DNA of 64,000 nt. It comes from Aristolochia californica (Eukaryota; Streptophyta; Magnoliopsida; Piperales; Aristolochiaceae). How positions within the stretch are numbered: the stretch's first letter is position 1; the number at the start of each line of letters is the position of its first letter. Both the position numbers and the translations under genes were made by a program. The DNA is taken from the NCBI GenBank assembly GCA_029961685.1, contig JARWKL010000003.1, positions 15,920,884 to 15,984,883 on the forward strand, written 5' to 3'. This document shows positions 11,521-23,836 of this stretch, one piece after another. A model generated the notes under the pieces. It did no database searches and was not told where the DNA came from. It saw only the letters and a list, made by a program, of their open reading frames with translations.

Positions 11521-12057
11521 AGCCCTTCTCAATCGCGATCAATTACTGGAATTTGCTAGCCAACGTCTTCAAAAAGCCCAAGCATGTATGAAAGCTTATT
11601 ATGATCAGCATCACCGTGATATTCAGTACAATCAAGGAGATTTTGTATGCCTACATCTCCAGCCATAGCGTCAACATTCAATTGCGGGTACTCAGCACAA
11701 GCTTTCGCCAAAATATTTTGGGACCTTCCAGATTATCTAACGTGTGGGATAGGTAGCATCTAAGCTACATCTTCCTCTAGAGTCCAAGCTTCATAACGTC
11801 TTTCATGTCTCTTTGCTCAAGCCATTAAAAGGTTTCGTACCATTGTCAGTTCCTTCCTTAGCACTGATTGAAGACTGTAAAGTTGATCTCACACCCACCA
11901 AAATTTTGAGTTCTCACCAGCTTGAAGACCAAACAGAAATACTAGTCCAGTGGTCACACACAGATGCTACAGAGGCCACTTGGGAAGATCTAGACATCTT
12001 TAAACACGTCTACCCTACATTCGAGCATGCGTACATGCTCTTTCTCCAAGGGGGGAG
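11521..12057 (+). pseudogene. Chromo-1 integrase C-terminus with chromodomain-like end
   Basis: Reads LARQRLQKAQACMKAYYDQHHRD, then HNVFHVSLLKP, then in the open stretch from 11813 ILVQWSHTDATEATWEDLDIFKHVYP, the C-terminal half of a retrotransposon chromodomain. This targets integration to certain chromatin in chromoviruses. The frame runs on through the purine tract (CAAGGGGGGAG, 12048-12057) into the LTR, ending at 12109. Extension of the reading frame across the LTR boundary also occurs in Chromo-2 and Cap-A. Confidence 0.82.
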
Positions 12058-12513
12058 TGAAGTTATGGAATCCATAGCAAGACTAGTCATCCAGAGGCGA
12101 CGCGGATGAGTTGGTGACTTAGAGGAGCAGTGAAGTACCTTAGGCATTATATGCTTCTTTATTTCATTATTTGCTAGTAGGTAAGCCACAAATGGCATTA
12201 TTGTAATAAACTATATCTTGATCCTCGGCCTGATTGCTTTAAGAGGCTAACGAAAGGGAATGAGAAGCTCAGCAGAATTTTAACCTAATTAGGATCGGTG
12301 TTCTCCTTGACGAACCCAAGGTTCAGGACTCCCTTTAACGAACCTGGTTATCCATCGTTCTTCAATCCATCTCCTCTTCATTCCATTCTGTGAGTACTTA
12401 ATCAGTCACCATAGGTCGCCCTGGTAGATTAAGATGTCAAGGTGTGAACTAAAATCCCTCAAATGATCTCTTCCATCGTCAAATCACTTAGTCCATGGTT
12501 AGAGATCACAACA
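12058..12513 (+). repeat. Chromo-1 3' LTR (about 456 bp)
   Basis: Runs from TGAAGTTATGGAATCC after the purine tract to GAGATCACAACA, where satellite sequence begins. A 245-bp copy of its last part recurs at 16208-16452, ending at the same satellite base. The right boundary is ambiguous by a few bases because CAACA and the satellite CAATAATAAAT share letters. Confidence 0.78.
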
Positions 12514-12732
12514 CAATAATAAATGTAAGTAAAAAAATTTATTCACACACCACAAATGAACACCATAGTTTTGTTATCAATGTTTGGGAAATTCCATTAG
12601 TAGAATCCCTAAGAGCTCTGAATTTTATAAGAATGACATTTCTAATTGATCCTAGCATGTTTTAAATATGGATATGCATGCATTAACATGTTGAAGATTC
12701 AAATGATCTAAGGATCCATGAATTTTAAGGAG

Positions 12733-13169
12733 TGTTGAATTTATGGAAAAGAGAAATACTTCATTGATATCAATAACTTGTTATAATCAGAGTACATGAA
12801 CCTCTATTTATAATAGAGGAAGGTAGTAGAGTCCAACTACAATAAAACTACCCTTGTTCCAATTACACCCAAAATCTAACACTTAAGGTAAGTCCTAACA
12901 TAATTAGGCAACTAAATATTTATAAAAGACAAATATAACTTAAACTAAAACTCTTCTTGGTCGTGACCTTAAGATAAATATACTTTTGTGAGTCCTTCTT
13001 GATCTTCCAACTGATTTGATAAGGATGCTAGCTCTTGGTAATCATTGTGGGTCCTACTTCTTATGGGCTTGGGCCCATCTTGTGGCCTTCCTTGGTCATG
13101 TGGCCCATCTTGTAATATTACATATGTGGGCCTTCCTTGGTCGTTTGGGCTTCATCTTATCTTCCAACA
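12733..13169 (-). repeat. LTR (3' by element orientation) of the minus-strand element
   Basis: Matches 14275-14715 over its whole length, with differences scattered along it. It contains repeats of GGGCTTGGGCCCATCTT-like and GGCCTTCCTTGGTCGT-like units near its right end, also seen in the related LTR at 40304-40708. Confidence 0.9.
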
Positions 13170-14274
13170 CTCCCCTTCAAGCTGGGGGTGAGAGAACAAC
13201 AATAACTCCTAGCTTGCTGCAAATGATGTATAAAATATTTTTGTATAAAGTGGCACATCTTCCAATATGCCTTCATCTTCCAACATTCCCCCTCATGCTA
13301 TTGCGTCCTTCCATGAGGCCCTACGGTATTATAAGTGAGAGTAAAAATCACTCCTAGCAGGTAAGCCATCGTTTCATACTCCAATCTTAATGTTGGATGT
13401 AGGGCACACTCCACTGCTATCGGTAGTGTGTCTATCGACAATATGGATCAGATTGACATGAAATTTTGTGCTTATTAAATTAGACTTAAATAAATTTCAT
13501 CCAAGTATAACATCTCTTCATAAAATATAATTATCAGAAGATAAATAATCTGATAGGTTTCAGTTTCTGTCATCTGGCCGAACTAAGTTTTGTTTCTCTT
13601 GTTTTTCCAAAATGCCCATTGACTCTTCCAAGAGCAATATCTCCTTATAAAAAAATCATACAGAGAATTGGTTGAATAGGTAAGAAAATAGACTTACATA
13701 CTTTCTCTTGATATATAATTATCCATATAAAGTCTCTTTCTTGATAGTTTAAAATACCTCAAAAGTTGAGGCTTTTTGTTGTTGCTTGAACCTCTCTTTC
13801 AATTTGACCTTAGCTGCTTCAAATATTGATTTCTCTTTGTACATAACTCAGATGAAAAATTGGTTGAATAGGTAAAAGAATAGACTTACATATATTTTGT
13901 TTTATATATATTTATCCATATAAAGTATAGTTCTTAATAGCGAAAAGTACATCGGAATCTTAAGATTGCTACTGCTACTCAAACCTTTTTACAATCTGAC
14001 CTTCGCTCATTCAAATATCGATATCTCTTTGTAGATAACTCCGTTTGGAACAAATAGTTCTTCTTTATAAATTAGACTCAAATATATTTCCTTCAATATA
14101 TAAATTAAAATATTAAAAACTACTTATAGAGGTAAAAATCGCAAAGAAAATTGCAGGTGTAGGGACAGAAAAAAATAACTACAAACCTACAACTAGGGTT
14201 TAGCGTTTAGAGAAAAGGATCACATTACCTCCGTGAGTTGACCAAGTCAACTCATAGAACCTGCTCTGATACCA
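13170..14274 (-). other. Internal region of the minus-strand element, no coding sequence
   Basis: About 1.1 kb with no gag or pol similarity that I can read on either strand. It shares CACATCTTCCAA.A.TCC.CCTCA.GCT and TCACTCCTAG..GGTAAG stretches with 40780-41060, marking the same family. The repeated ATTGGTTGAATAGGTAAGAA..AATAGACTTACATA near 13670 and 13860 is a partial internal duplication. Confidence 0.8.
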
Positions 14275-14715
14275 TGTTGAATTTATAGAAAATTGAAATA
14301 CTTTATTGACATCAATAACTTGTTATAATCAGAGTACATGAACATCTATTTATAATAGAGGAAGGTAGTAGAGTCCTATTACAATAAAACTACCCTTGTC
14401 CCAATTACACCCAAACTCTAACACTTACGGTAAGTCCTAACATAATTAGGTAACTCAATATTGATAAAAGACAAATATAACTTAAACAAAAACTCTTCTT
14501 GGTCATGACCCTAAGAAAAAGATACTTTTGTGAGTCCTTCTTGATCTTCCAACTTATGTGATAAGGATACCAGCTCCTGGTAATCATTGTGGGTACTACT
14601 TCTTATGGGCTTGGGCCCATCTTGTGGGCATTCCTTGGTCATGTGGCCCATCTTATAATAATCTTACATATTTGGCCCTTCCTTGGTCGTTTGGGCTTGA
14701 TCTTATCTTCCAAAA
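14275..14715 (-). repeat. LTR (5' by element orientation) of the minus-strand element
   Basis: Starts TGTTGAATTTATAG on the plus strand next to the reversed primer-binding site. It ends CTTATCTTCCAAAA where CTTCCAACA is expected, so the terminal TG of the element has decayed. The target duplication AGGAG follows. Confidence 0.9.
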
Positions 14716-14937
14716 AGGAGAAAAAAATGATCATTAAAATATCACGTGATCGTGTGTGGGACATTTACCCGAGCCAAACAAGCCAATTTTTGCCTATTTA
14801 AAAAAATCAGACCCAAAAATCATAGATCATTGGAAAGTGAATTCTCGATCAATCATGAGTAATGGGCTATTTTTTTTTAAAAAAATGACTCATGGACTAG
14901 GAGTCAGCACAAAGTTAAAAATCCCACGCACCACGCA

Positions 14938-14950
14938 CCCCCCCCCCCCC
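14938..14950. repeat. Poly-C run in a SAT680 monomer
   Basis: Thirteen C followed by GGGG, at the C-rich position of the monomer (just before TTTTTCCGATG in other monomers). Confidence 0.9.
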
Positions 14951-16207
14951 GGGGCCTCTCTTTTCCGATGATTGAAAAACCTAATATATAAAAACTGAGA
15001 GAGTTTACAATCCCTAATAATTATAGAGACTTTTTGGAATTATCTCTCTCTGCATTTGTACATTTCCATTTTAGATGTCAAGTTTTGTTTTAAAATTCAA
15101 ACATTAGTTTTCATTCTCCCTTCTTTCTCGATAACAAAAAGATAAGGCAAATAGATCATAACAACATGAAAATTTTAGAGTTTATGTATGCAAAAAATTT
15201 TAAAAATAAAATAAAATTTATTCACACACCACAAATGAACAGCAAAGTTTTGTTGTCCATGTTTGGGAAATTGCACTTGTACAACATGTAATAGATTGGA
15301 ATTTTAAAAGAAAGAGATTTCTAATTGATCCTAACATTTTTTAAATATGGATATGCATGCATGAAACATGTTGAATAAGAAAATGACCTAAGGATCCAAG
15401 ACTTTTAAGGAGAACAACAAATGCTCATTAATGTGGTGGGATATTTATTCAAGCCAAACAAGCCATTTTTTGCCCATTAACAAAAATCTGACCAAAAAAT
15501 CTTAGATCATTGTAAAGTGATTGATCAATCAATCATGTGTAACGATCTATATTTTTTTAAGAAATGACTTATGGATTAGGAGTCAAGAGTTAGTTAAATA
15601 TCCGCTCCCTCCTTTTACCGATGTTTGCTAAACCTAATATATAAAAACTAAAAGAGTTTACACTCCCTAAAAATTAAAGAGGCCTTTTGGAATTATCTCT
15701 CTTTGCATTTTTGTATTTCCATTTTAGATGTCAAGTTTTGTGTTAAAATCCAAACTTGATTTTTCACTCTTCCTTTTTTCTCGTAAACAAAAAGATAAGG
15801 CAAATAGGTCACAACAATATAAAAATTTTAGAGTTTATGTATGCAAAGACTCTAAAACAATAATAAATGTTAGTAAAAAAAATTATTCACACACCACAAA
15901 TGAACACCAAAATTTTGTTATCTATGTTTGGGAAATTCCACTAGTACAACCCTAATAGCTTGGAATTTTATAAGAAAGAGATTTCTATTTGATCCTAACA
16001 TGTTTTAAATATGGATATGCATGCATGAAACATGTTGAAGATGGAAATGATGTAAGTATGCAACACTTTTAAGGAGAACAACAAATCCTCATTAAATTCT
16101 AAAATGAATGTACGGTGGATTATTTACCCAAGCCAAACAAGCCATTTTTTTCCGATTTAAAAAAGGTTGACCTAACAATCATAGATCAATGTAATGTGAT
16201 GCATCGA

Positions 16208-16452
16208 TCAGCAGAATTTTAACTTAATCAGGGTCGGTGTTCTCCTTGACGAACCCAAGGTTCAAGACTCCCTTTAACAAACTTGGTTATCCATCGTTCT
16301 TCAATCCATCTCCTCTCCATTCCATTCCGTGAGTACTTAATCAGTCACCATAGGTCGCCCTAGTAGATTAAGATGTCAAGGTGTGAATGAAAATCCCTCA
16401 AATGATCTCTTTCATCGTCAAATCACTCAGTGCATGGTCAGAGACCACAACA
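16208..16452 (+). repeat. Fragment of Chromo-1 LTR inside SAT680
   Basis: Nearly identical to 12269-12513, the last 245 bp of the Chromo-1 LTR (TCAGCAGAATTTTAAC through CACAACA). It is then followed by satellite CAATAATAAATGTAAG exactly as at 12514. The left junction is in a different monomer phase (after GATCGATCA). No target duplication is seen. It looks like a copy made by recombination with the Chromo-1 end, not a solo LTR. Confidence 0.88.
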
Positions 16453-16774
16453 CAATAATAAATGTAAGTAAAGAAAATTTATTCACAGCCCACAAATGAA
16501 CACGAAAGTTTTGTTATTCATGTTTGGGAAATTCCACTAGCACAACCCCTAATAGTTTGGAATTTTATAAGAAAGAGATTTCTAATTGATCTTTATATGT
16601 TCTAAATATTGATATGCATGCATGAAACATGTTGAAGCCATTTTTTGCCCATTTAAAAAAAATTGACCTAACAATAGTTGTTCATTGTACAATGATTGAT
16701 CAATCAATAATGGGTAACCAACTATATTTTTGTAAGAAATGACTTATGGATTAGGAGTCAACACCAAGTTAAAT

Positions 16775-16803
16775 CCCCCCCCCCCCCCCCCCCCCCCCCC
16801 CCC
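16775..16803. repeat. 29-base poly-C run in a SAT680 monomer
   Basis: An uninterrupted run of 29 C at the C-rich position of the monomer, against 4-7 C in most monomers. Confidence 0.9.
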
Positions 16804-19800
16804 TTCCCCTTTTTTGATGTCTGCAAAACATAATATATAAAAACTAAAAGAGTTTACAATCCAAAAAAATTATGGAGACTTTTTACAATGATCTCTCTCT
16901 ACATATGTGCATTTCCATTTTAGATGTCAAGTTTGTTTTAAAATCCAAACTTGAGTTTTTGCTCACCCTTTTTCATGTCAACAAAAAGAAAAGGAAGATA
17001 GTTCACAACAAAATTAAAAATTTAGAGTTTATGTATGAAAAAACTCTAAAACCATAATAAACGTAAGTATAGAAAATTTATTCACACACCACAAATGAAC
17101 ACCAAAGTTTTGTTATCCATGTTTGGAAATTCCACTAGTACAACCCCTAATAGCTTGGGATTTTATAAGAAAGAGATTTCTAATCGATCCTAACAAGTTT
17201 TAAATATTGATATGCATGCATGAAACATGTTGAATATGCAAATGACGTAAGTATGCAAAAATTTTAAGGAGAACAAAAAATCCTCATTAAATTCTAAAAT
17301 GAATGTACGGTGGAATATCTACCCAAGCCAAATAAGCCATTTTTTGCTGATTTACAAAAGGCTGACCTAACAATCATAGATCAATGTAATGTGATGGATC
17401 GATCAATCATGAGAAACGTGCCATATTATTTTAAGAAATGACTTGTGGAATAGGAGTCAACACTCAGTTAAACCCTCCGCTCCCCCCTTTTTTCCAATGT
17501 TTGCAAACCTAATATATAAAAACTATAAGAGTTTACAATCCCTCAAAATTATAGATATTTTTTGGAATTATCTCTCTCTGCATTTGTGCATTTCCATTAT
17601 AGATGTTAAGTTTTGTTTTAAAATCTAAACTTGAGTTTTCACTATCACTTTTTTCTCGTAAACAAAAAGATATGGCAAATACTTCACAACAAAATTAAAA
17701 TTTTAGAGTTTATGTATGCAAAAACTCTAAAACAATAATAAATTTTTGTAAAGAAAATTTATTCACACACCACAATGAACACCAAAGTTTTGTTCTCCGT
17801 GTTTGGCAAATACCACTGATGCAACCCCTTATAGCTTTGAATTTTATAAGAAAGATATTTCTAATTGGTCCTAATATGTTTTAAATATGGATATGCATGC
17901 AAGAAACTTGTTGAAGAAGCAAATGACCTAAGGATCCAAGACTTTTAAGGAGAATAGCAAATGATCATTAAATTCTCAAGTGAACGTGTAGTGAGATATT
18001 TACCTGAGCCAAACAAGCCACTTTTTTTCGATTTAGAAAAAGTTGACCTAACAATCATAAATCATTGTAATGTGATTGATCGATCAATCATGAGTAACGA
18101 GCTATATTTCTGTAAGAAATTACGGGTGGATTAGGAGTCAACAGTCAATTAAATCCTGCGCTCCCCCCTTGTCCTTTTTTTTATGTTTGTAAAACCTATT
18201 ATATTAAAATTAAAAGAGTTTACTATCCCTAAAAATTACAGAGACTGTTTGGTATTATCTCTCTCTGCATTTGTGCATTTCCATTTTAGATGTTAGGTTT
18301 TGTTTTAAAATCCAAACTTGAGTTTTCACTATCCTTTTTTTCTCGTAAAGAAAAAGACAAGCCAAATAGATCACCACAAAATTACAATTTTAGAGTTTAT
18401 GTTTGTAAAAAATATAAAACAATAATAAATGTGAGTAAAGAAAATTTATTTACACACCACATATGAACACTATAGTTTTGTTATCCATGTTTTGGAAATT
18501 CCACTAGTACATCCCCTAATTGCTTGGAATTTTAAAAGGAAGAGATTTCTAATAGATCCAAACTTGTTTTAAATATGGATATGCATGCATGAAACATGTT
18601 GAAGATGAAAATTACCTAAGAATCCAAGACTTTTAATGAGAACCACAAATGCTCATTTAGTTCTCAAGTGAACATGCGGTGGGATATTTATCAAAGCCAA
18701 ACAAACCATTTTTTGTCCTTTCGCAAAAAAACTGACCTAACAATCAGAGATCATTCAAAAGTGATTGATCAATCAATCGTGGGTAAAGACATATATGTTT
18801 TTAAGAAATAACTGATGGATTAGGAGTCAACACTCAGTTTAATCCCCCACTCCCCCCTTTTTCCGATGTCTGATAAAACCTAATTTATAAAAACTAAAAG
18901 TGTTTAGGATCCCTAATTATTACAGAGACTTTTTGGAATTCTCTCTCTTTGCATTTGTGCATTTCCATTTTAGATGTCATGTTTTGTTTTAAAATCCAAA
19001 ATTGAGTTTTCCCACTCTCTTTTTCCACGTAAACAAAAAGATAAGGTAAATAGAACACAAAAAAAATGAAAAGTTTAGACGTTATGTACGCAAAAACTCT
19101 AAAACAATAATAAATGTAAGTAAAGAAAATTTATTCACTCACAACAAATGAACACCAAAGTTTTGTTATCCATGTTTGGGAAATTCTACTAGTAGAACCC
19201 TAATAGCTTGGATTTTTATAAGAAAGAAATTTCTAATTGATCCTAACATGTTTTAAATATGGATATGCATGCATAGAACATGTTGAAAATGCAAATGACG
19301 TTAGTATGCAAGACTATTAAGAAGAATAACAAGTGCTCGTTAAATTCTCAAGTGAACGTACGGTGGGATATTTACCCAAACCAAACCAGCTACTTTTTTG
19401 CCCATTTACAAAAAAAGTGACAAAACAATCATAGATCAGTGTAAAGTGATTGATCAATCAATCATGAGTAATGAGCGATATTGTTGTAAGAAATGACTTA
19501 TGGATTAGAAGTCAACACTCAGTTAAATCCCTTGCTCCGCGCTTTTACCCATTATTACTAACCTTAATATATAAAAACTAAAAGAGTTTACAATTTCTTT
19601 TGGCATTTCTGCATTTCCATTGTAGATGTCATTTTTTTTTTTAAATCCAAACTTGAGTTTTCACTCTCCATTTTTCTAGTAAAATTAAGATAAGGCAAAT
19701 AGATCACAACAAAATAAAAAATTTAGAGTTTATGTATACAAAGACTCTAAAACAATAATAAATGTGAGTAAAGAAAATTTATTCACACACCACAAATGAA

Positions 19801-22800
19801 CAACAAAATTTTGTTATGCATGTTTGGGAAATTTCACTATTACAATCCTAATAACTTGGAATTTTATAAGAAAGAGATTTGTATGTTATCCTAACATGTT
19901 TTAAATATGGATATGCATGCATGAAACATGTTGAAAATTCAAATGATGTAAGTATCCAAGCCTTATAAGATGAAAATTCAAATGAACGTACGGTGGGATA
20001 TTTACCCAAGCCAAACAAGCCATTTTTTGCCGATTTACAAAAACCTGACCAAACAATCATAGATCAATGTAATGTGATGGATCAATCAATCATTAGTAAC
20101 GAGCTATATTATTATAAGAAATGACTTGTAGATTAGGTGTCAACACTCAGTTAAATCCCTTGGTCCCCCCTTTTTCCTAAGTTTGCAAAACCTAATATAT
20201 AAAAACTAAAAGAGTTTACTATCCCTCAAAATTACAGAGATTTAATTGAATTATCTCTCTCTACATTTTTGAATTTCCATTTAAGATGTCAAGTTCTGTT
20301 TTAAAAACCAAACTTCATTTTTCATTATCCCTTTTTTTTCTAGTGAACAAAAAGATATGGCAAATAGATCACAACAAAATTAAAACTTTAAAGTTTATGG
20401 ATGTAAAACTCTAAAATATTAATAAATTTTAGTAAAGAAAATTTATTCACACACCACAAATGAACACCAAATTTTTGCTCTCCATGTTTTGGAAATACCA
20501 CTAGTACAACCCCTAATAGCTTGGAATTTTATAAGAAATAAATTTCTAATTAATCCTAACATGTTTTAAATATTGATATGCATGCACAAAACATGTTGAA
20601 GAAGCAAATGACCAAAGTATCGAAGACTTTTAAGGAGAACAACATATGGTCATTAAATTCTCAAGTGAATGTGTTGTGGGATATTTTGTCGTGCCAAACC
20701 AGCTATTTTTGGCCCATTTACAAAAAGTTGACCTATCAATCATAGATCATTGTAAAGTGATTGATCGATCAATTATGAGTAACGAGCTATATTTTTTTAA
20801 GAAACGACTTATGGATTAGGAGTCAACACTAAGTTAAATCCCATGCTCCCCCCTTTTTTCGATGTTTGTAAAAACCTAATAAATAATAACTAAAAGTGTT
20901 TACAATACCTAAACATTACAGAGACTTTTTTGAATTATCTCTCTCTACATTTTTGCATTTCCATTTTAGATGTCAAGTTTTGTTTTAAAATCTAAACTTG
21001 AGTTTTCACTCTCCCTTTTTTCTTGTAAACAAAAAAATAAGGCAAATAGATCACAATAAAATGAAAATTTTAGAGTTTATGTATCCAAAAACTCCAAAAC
21101 AATAATATATGTAAGTAAAGAAAATTTACTCACACACCACAAATGAACGCAAAATTCTTGTTATCCATGTTTGGAAAATTCCACAAGTACAACCCCTTGT
21201 TGCTTGGAATTTTATAAGAAAGAGATTTCTAATTGATCCTAACATGTTTTATGTATGGATATGCATGCATGACCTAAGGATCCAAGAATTTTAAGGACAA
21301 CAACAAATGCACATAAAATTCTCAAGTGAACGTGCGGTGGGATACTTACCTGAGCCAAACAAGGCATTTTTTGTCCATTTACAAAAAGCTGACCTAACAA
21401 TCATAGATCATTGTAAAGTGATTGATCGATCAATCAATCATGAGTGATGAGATATATTTTTGTAAGAAATTACTTATGGATTAGGAGTCAACACTCAATT
21501 AAACATCCCTCGTCCCCTCTTTTTCTGATTTTTGAAAAACCTAATATATAAAAACTAAAAGAGTTTACAATATGTAAAAATTACGGAGACTTTTTGGAAT
21601 TATCTCTCCCTGAATTTGTGCATTTTCATTTTAGATGTCAAGTTTTGTTTTAAAATCTAAACTGGAGTTTTGACTCTCCCTTTTTCTCGTAAAAAAAAGA
21701 TAAGGAAAAAAGTGTACAACAAAATTAAAATTTTAGAGTTTATGTATGCAATAAATAAAAAACAATAATCAATGTAACAATTGAAAAATTATTTGAACAC
21801 CACAAATGAACACCAAAGTTTTGTTATGCATGTTTGGGAAATTCCACTAGTACAACCCATAATAGCTTGGAATTTTATATGAAAAATATTTCTATTTGGA
21901 CCTAACATGTTTTCAATATGGATATGCATGCATGAACCTTGTTGAAGATGCAAATGACCTAAGGATTCAAAATTTTTAAGGAGAAAAATAAATGCTCATT
22001 AAATTCTCAAGTGAACGTGCGTTGGGATATTTACTCGAGCCAAACATGCTATTTTTTGCCCATTTAATAAAAACTAACCTAACAATAGTAGATCATTGTA
22101 AAGTGATTAATCGATCATTCTTGGGTAACCAGCTATATTTTTGTAAGAAATGACTTATGGATTAGGAGTCAACACTCAGTTAAATCCCTCGCTCCTCCCC
22201 CTTTTCCGATGTTTTCAAAACTTAATATATAAAAACTAAAAGAGTTTACAATTTTTAAAAATTACAGAGACCTTTTGCAATGATCTTTCTCTGCATTTGT
22301 GATTCGATTTTAGATGTTAAGTTTGTTTTGAAATCTAAACTTGATTTTTCACTCACCCTTTTTTCACGTAAACAAATAGAAAAGGCTAATATTTCACAAT
22401 AAAATTAAAATTTTAGAGTTTATGAATGCAAAAAATAATAGTAAAACCCCTAATAGGTTGGCATTTTATAAGAAAGAGATTTCTAGTTGATCCTAACTTG
22501 TTTAAAATATAGATATCCAAGCATGAAACATGTTGAAGATGCGAATGACGTAAGGAAGCAAAAATTTTTAGGAGAATTAACAAATGCTCATTAAATTCTC
22601 AAGTGAATGTGTAGTGGAATATTTACCCAAGTCAAACAAGTCATTTTTTGCCCATTTACAAAAATCTGACCTAACAATCATTGATAATTGGAAAGTGATT
22701 GATCGATTAAAATTGAGTAATGGGCTATATTTTTTGTAAGAAATGACTTGTGGATTAGGAGTGAACACTTAGTCAAAAATCCCTCGCTCCACCCTTTTTT

Positions 22801-23831
22801 CGATGATTGCAATACCCAATATATAAAAACTAAAAGTGTTTACAATCCCAAAAAATTACAAAGACTTTTTGGAATTATCTCTCTCTGCATTTGTGCATTT
22901 CCATTTTAGATGTCAAGTTTTGTTTTAAATCCAAAGTTGAGTTTTCACTCTCCCTTTTTTTCTTGAAAACTACAAGAAAAGGCAAATAGATAACAGAAAA
23001 ATAAAAAATTTAGAGTTTATTTATTCAAAAACTCTAAAAAAATAATAAAAGTAAGTAAAGAAAATTTATTCACACACCACAAATGAACACCAATGGTTTG
23101 TTATCCATGTTTGGAATATACCACTAGTACAACCCTAATAGATTGGAATTTTATAAGAAAGAGATTTCTAATTGATCATAACATGTTTTAAATATGGATA
23201 TGCATGCATGAAATAGGTTGAAGAAGAAAATGACCTAAGGATCCAAGACTTTTAAGGAGAACAACAAATGCTCATTAAATTCACAAGTGAACGTGTGATG
23301 GGATATTTTCCCGAGCCAAACAAGCCAATTTTTGCCTATTTATGAAAAATTGACCTGACAATTAAAGATCATTGTAAAGTCATTGATCGATCCATCATGG
23401 GTTGTGAGCTATGTTTTTTGTAAGAAATAACTTTTTAGAATTATCACTCTCTGCAATTATATATTTCCGTTTTAGATGTCAAGTTTTGTTTTATAATCCA
23501 AACTTTAATTTTCACTCTCCCTTTTTTCTCGTAAACAAAAAGATAAAGAAAATAGCTCACCACAAAATGAAAATTTTAGAGATTATGTATGCAAAAAATT
23601 CGAAACAATAATAAATGTAAGTAAAGAAAATTTATTCACACACTACAAATGAACACCAAAGTTTTGTTATCCATGTTTGGGAAATTACATTAGTACAACC
23701 CCTGATAGCTCTGAATTTTATAAGAATGAGATTTCTAATTGATCCTAACATGTTTTAAATATGGATATGCCTGCATAAAACATGTTGAAGATGCAAATGA
23801 CCTAAGGATCCAAGACTTTTAAGGAGAACAA

Positions 23832-23836
23832 CAAAT
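23832..23836. repeat. Target site duplication of Cap-B (CAAAT)
   Basis: CAAAT at 23832-23836 and again at 28088-28092. Joining the flanks restores the SAT680 text AACAACAAATGCTCATTA. Confidence 0.92.

Larger units (their letters stand above)
9377..12513 (+). mobile_element. Chromo-1: 3' half of a Ty3/gypsy (chromovirus-type) element
   Basis: From the Cap-A LTR onwards the pol order is reverse transcriptase, RNase H, integrase, a chromodomain-like end and a 456-bp 3' LTR, the gypsy order. Stops, deletions and an A-run frameshift inactivate it. The 5' half is not in the window. The right LTR end abuts satellite SAT680, so the element lies at the edge of, or inserted in, the satellite array. 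Confidence 0.9.
12733..14715 (-). mobile_element. Non-autonomous LTR element in SAT680, minus strand (1983 bp)
   Basis: Two LTRs of 437 bp (12733-13169) and 441 bp (14275-14715) flank about 1.1 kb without coding capacity. On the minus strand the 5' LTR is the right one, followed by TGGTATCAGAGC (14263-14274, reversed here). A purine tract (complement of CTCCCCTTCAAGC, 13171-13183) precedes the left LTR. AGGAG at 12728-12732 and 14716-14720 is the target duplication. LTR ends are TGTTGGAAGAT and AATTCAACA. The start matches that of Copia-2 (TGTTGGAAGATGGGC), so it probably uses copia machinery of that lineage. Confidence 0.9.
12514..23836. repeat. SAT680 tandem repeat array, left part
   Basis: AT-rich tandem repeat with a monomer of about 650-690 bp. 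Measured between the recurring anchor TTCCATTTTAGATGTC, steps are 679, 687, 684, 652, 660, 684, 665, 679, 596 and 566 bp through this part. Each monomer holds, in order, that anchor, a pyrimidine/AAACAAAAAG stretch, CAATAATAAATGTAAG, CACACCACAAATGAACACC, GGATATGCATGCATG, TTTTAAGGAGAACAACAAAT, the palindrome ATTGATCGATCAAT, GGATTAGGAGTCAACACTCA, a C-rich run and AATATATAAAAACTAAAAGAG. It is interrupted by the minus-strand LTR element (12733-14715) and by an LTR fragment (16208-16452). No gene is seen; short open frames in it are not conserved. Confidence 0.95.

Noticed and set aside
15728..15955. Recurrent ~60-80 codon open frames in SAT680 (for example 15728, 36145, 36821, 38861, 38941, 39646) with similar protein text
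   Set aside because: They are the same repeat monomer read again; start, frame and stop vary between monomers and most monomers break the frame, so no conserved gene is supported.
16208..16452. Independent solo LTR
   Set aside because: Only the last 245 bp are present, there is no target duplication, and the right junction with satellite is the same as at 12513.
19848..20060. Minus-strand open frames in the satellite (19848-20060, 22577-22768, 27940-28188, 35831-36022)
   Set aside because: Shadows of the AT-rich repeat, not kept between monomers; no domain or start context.
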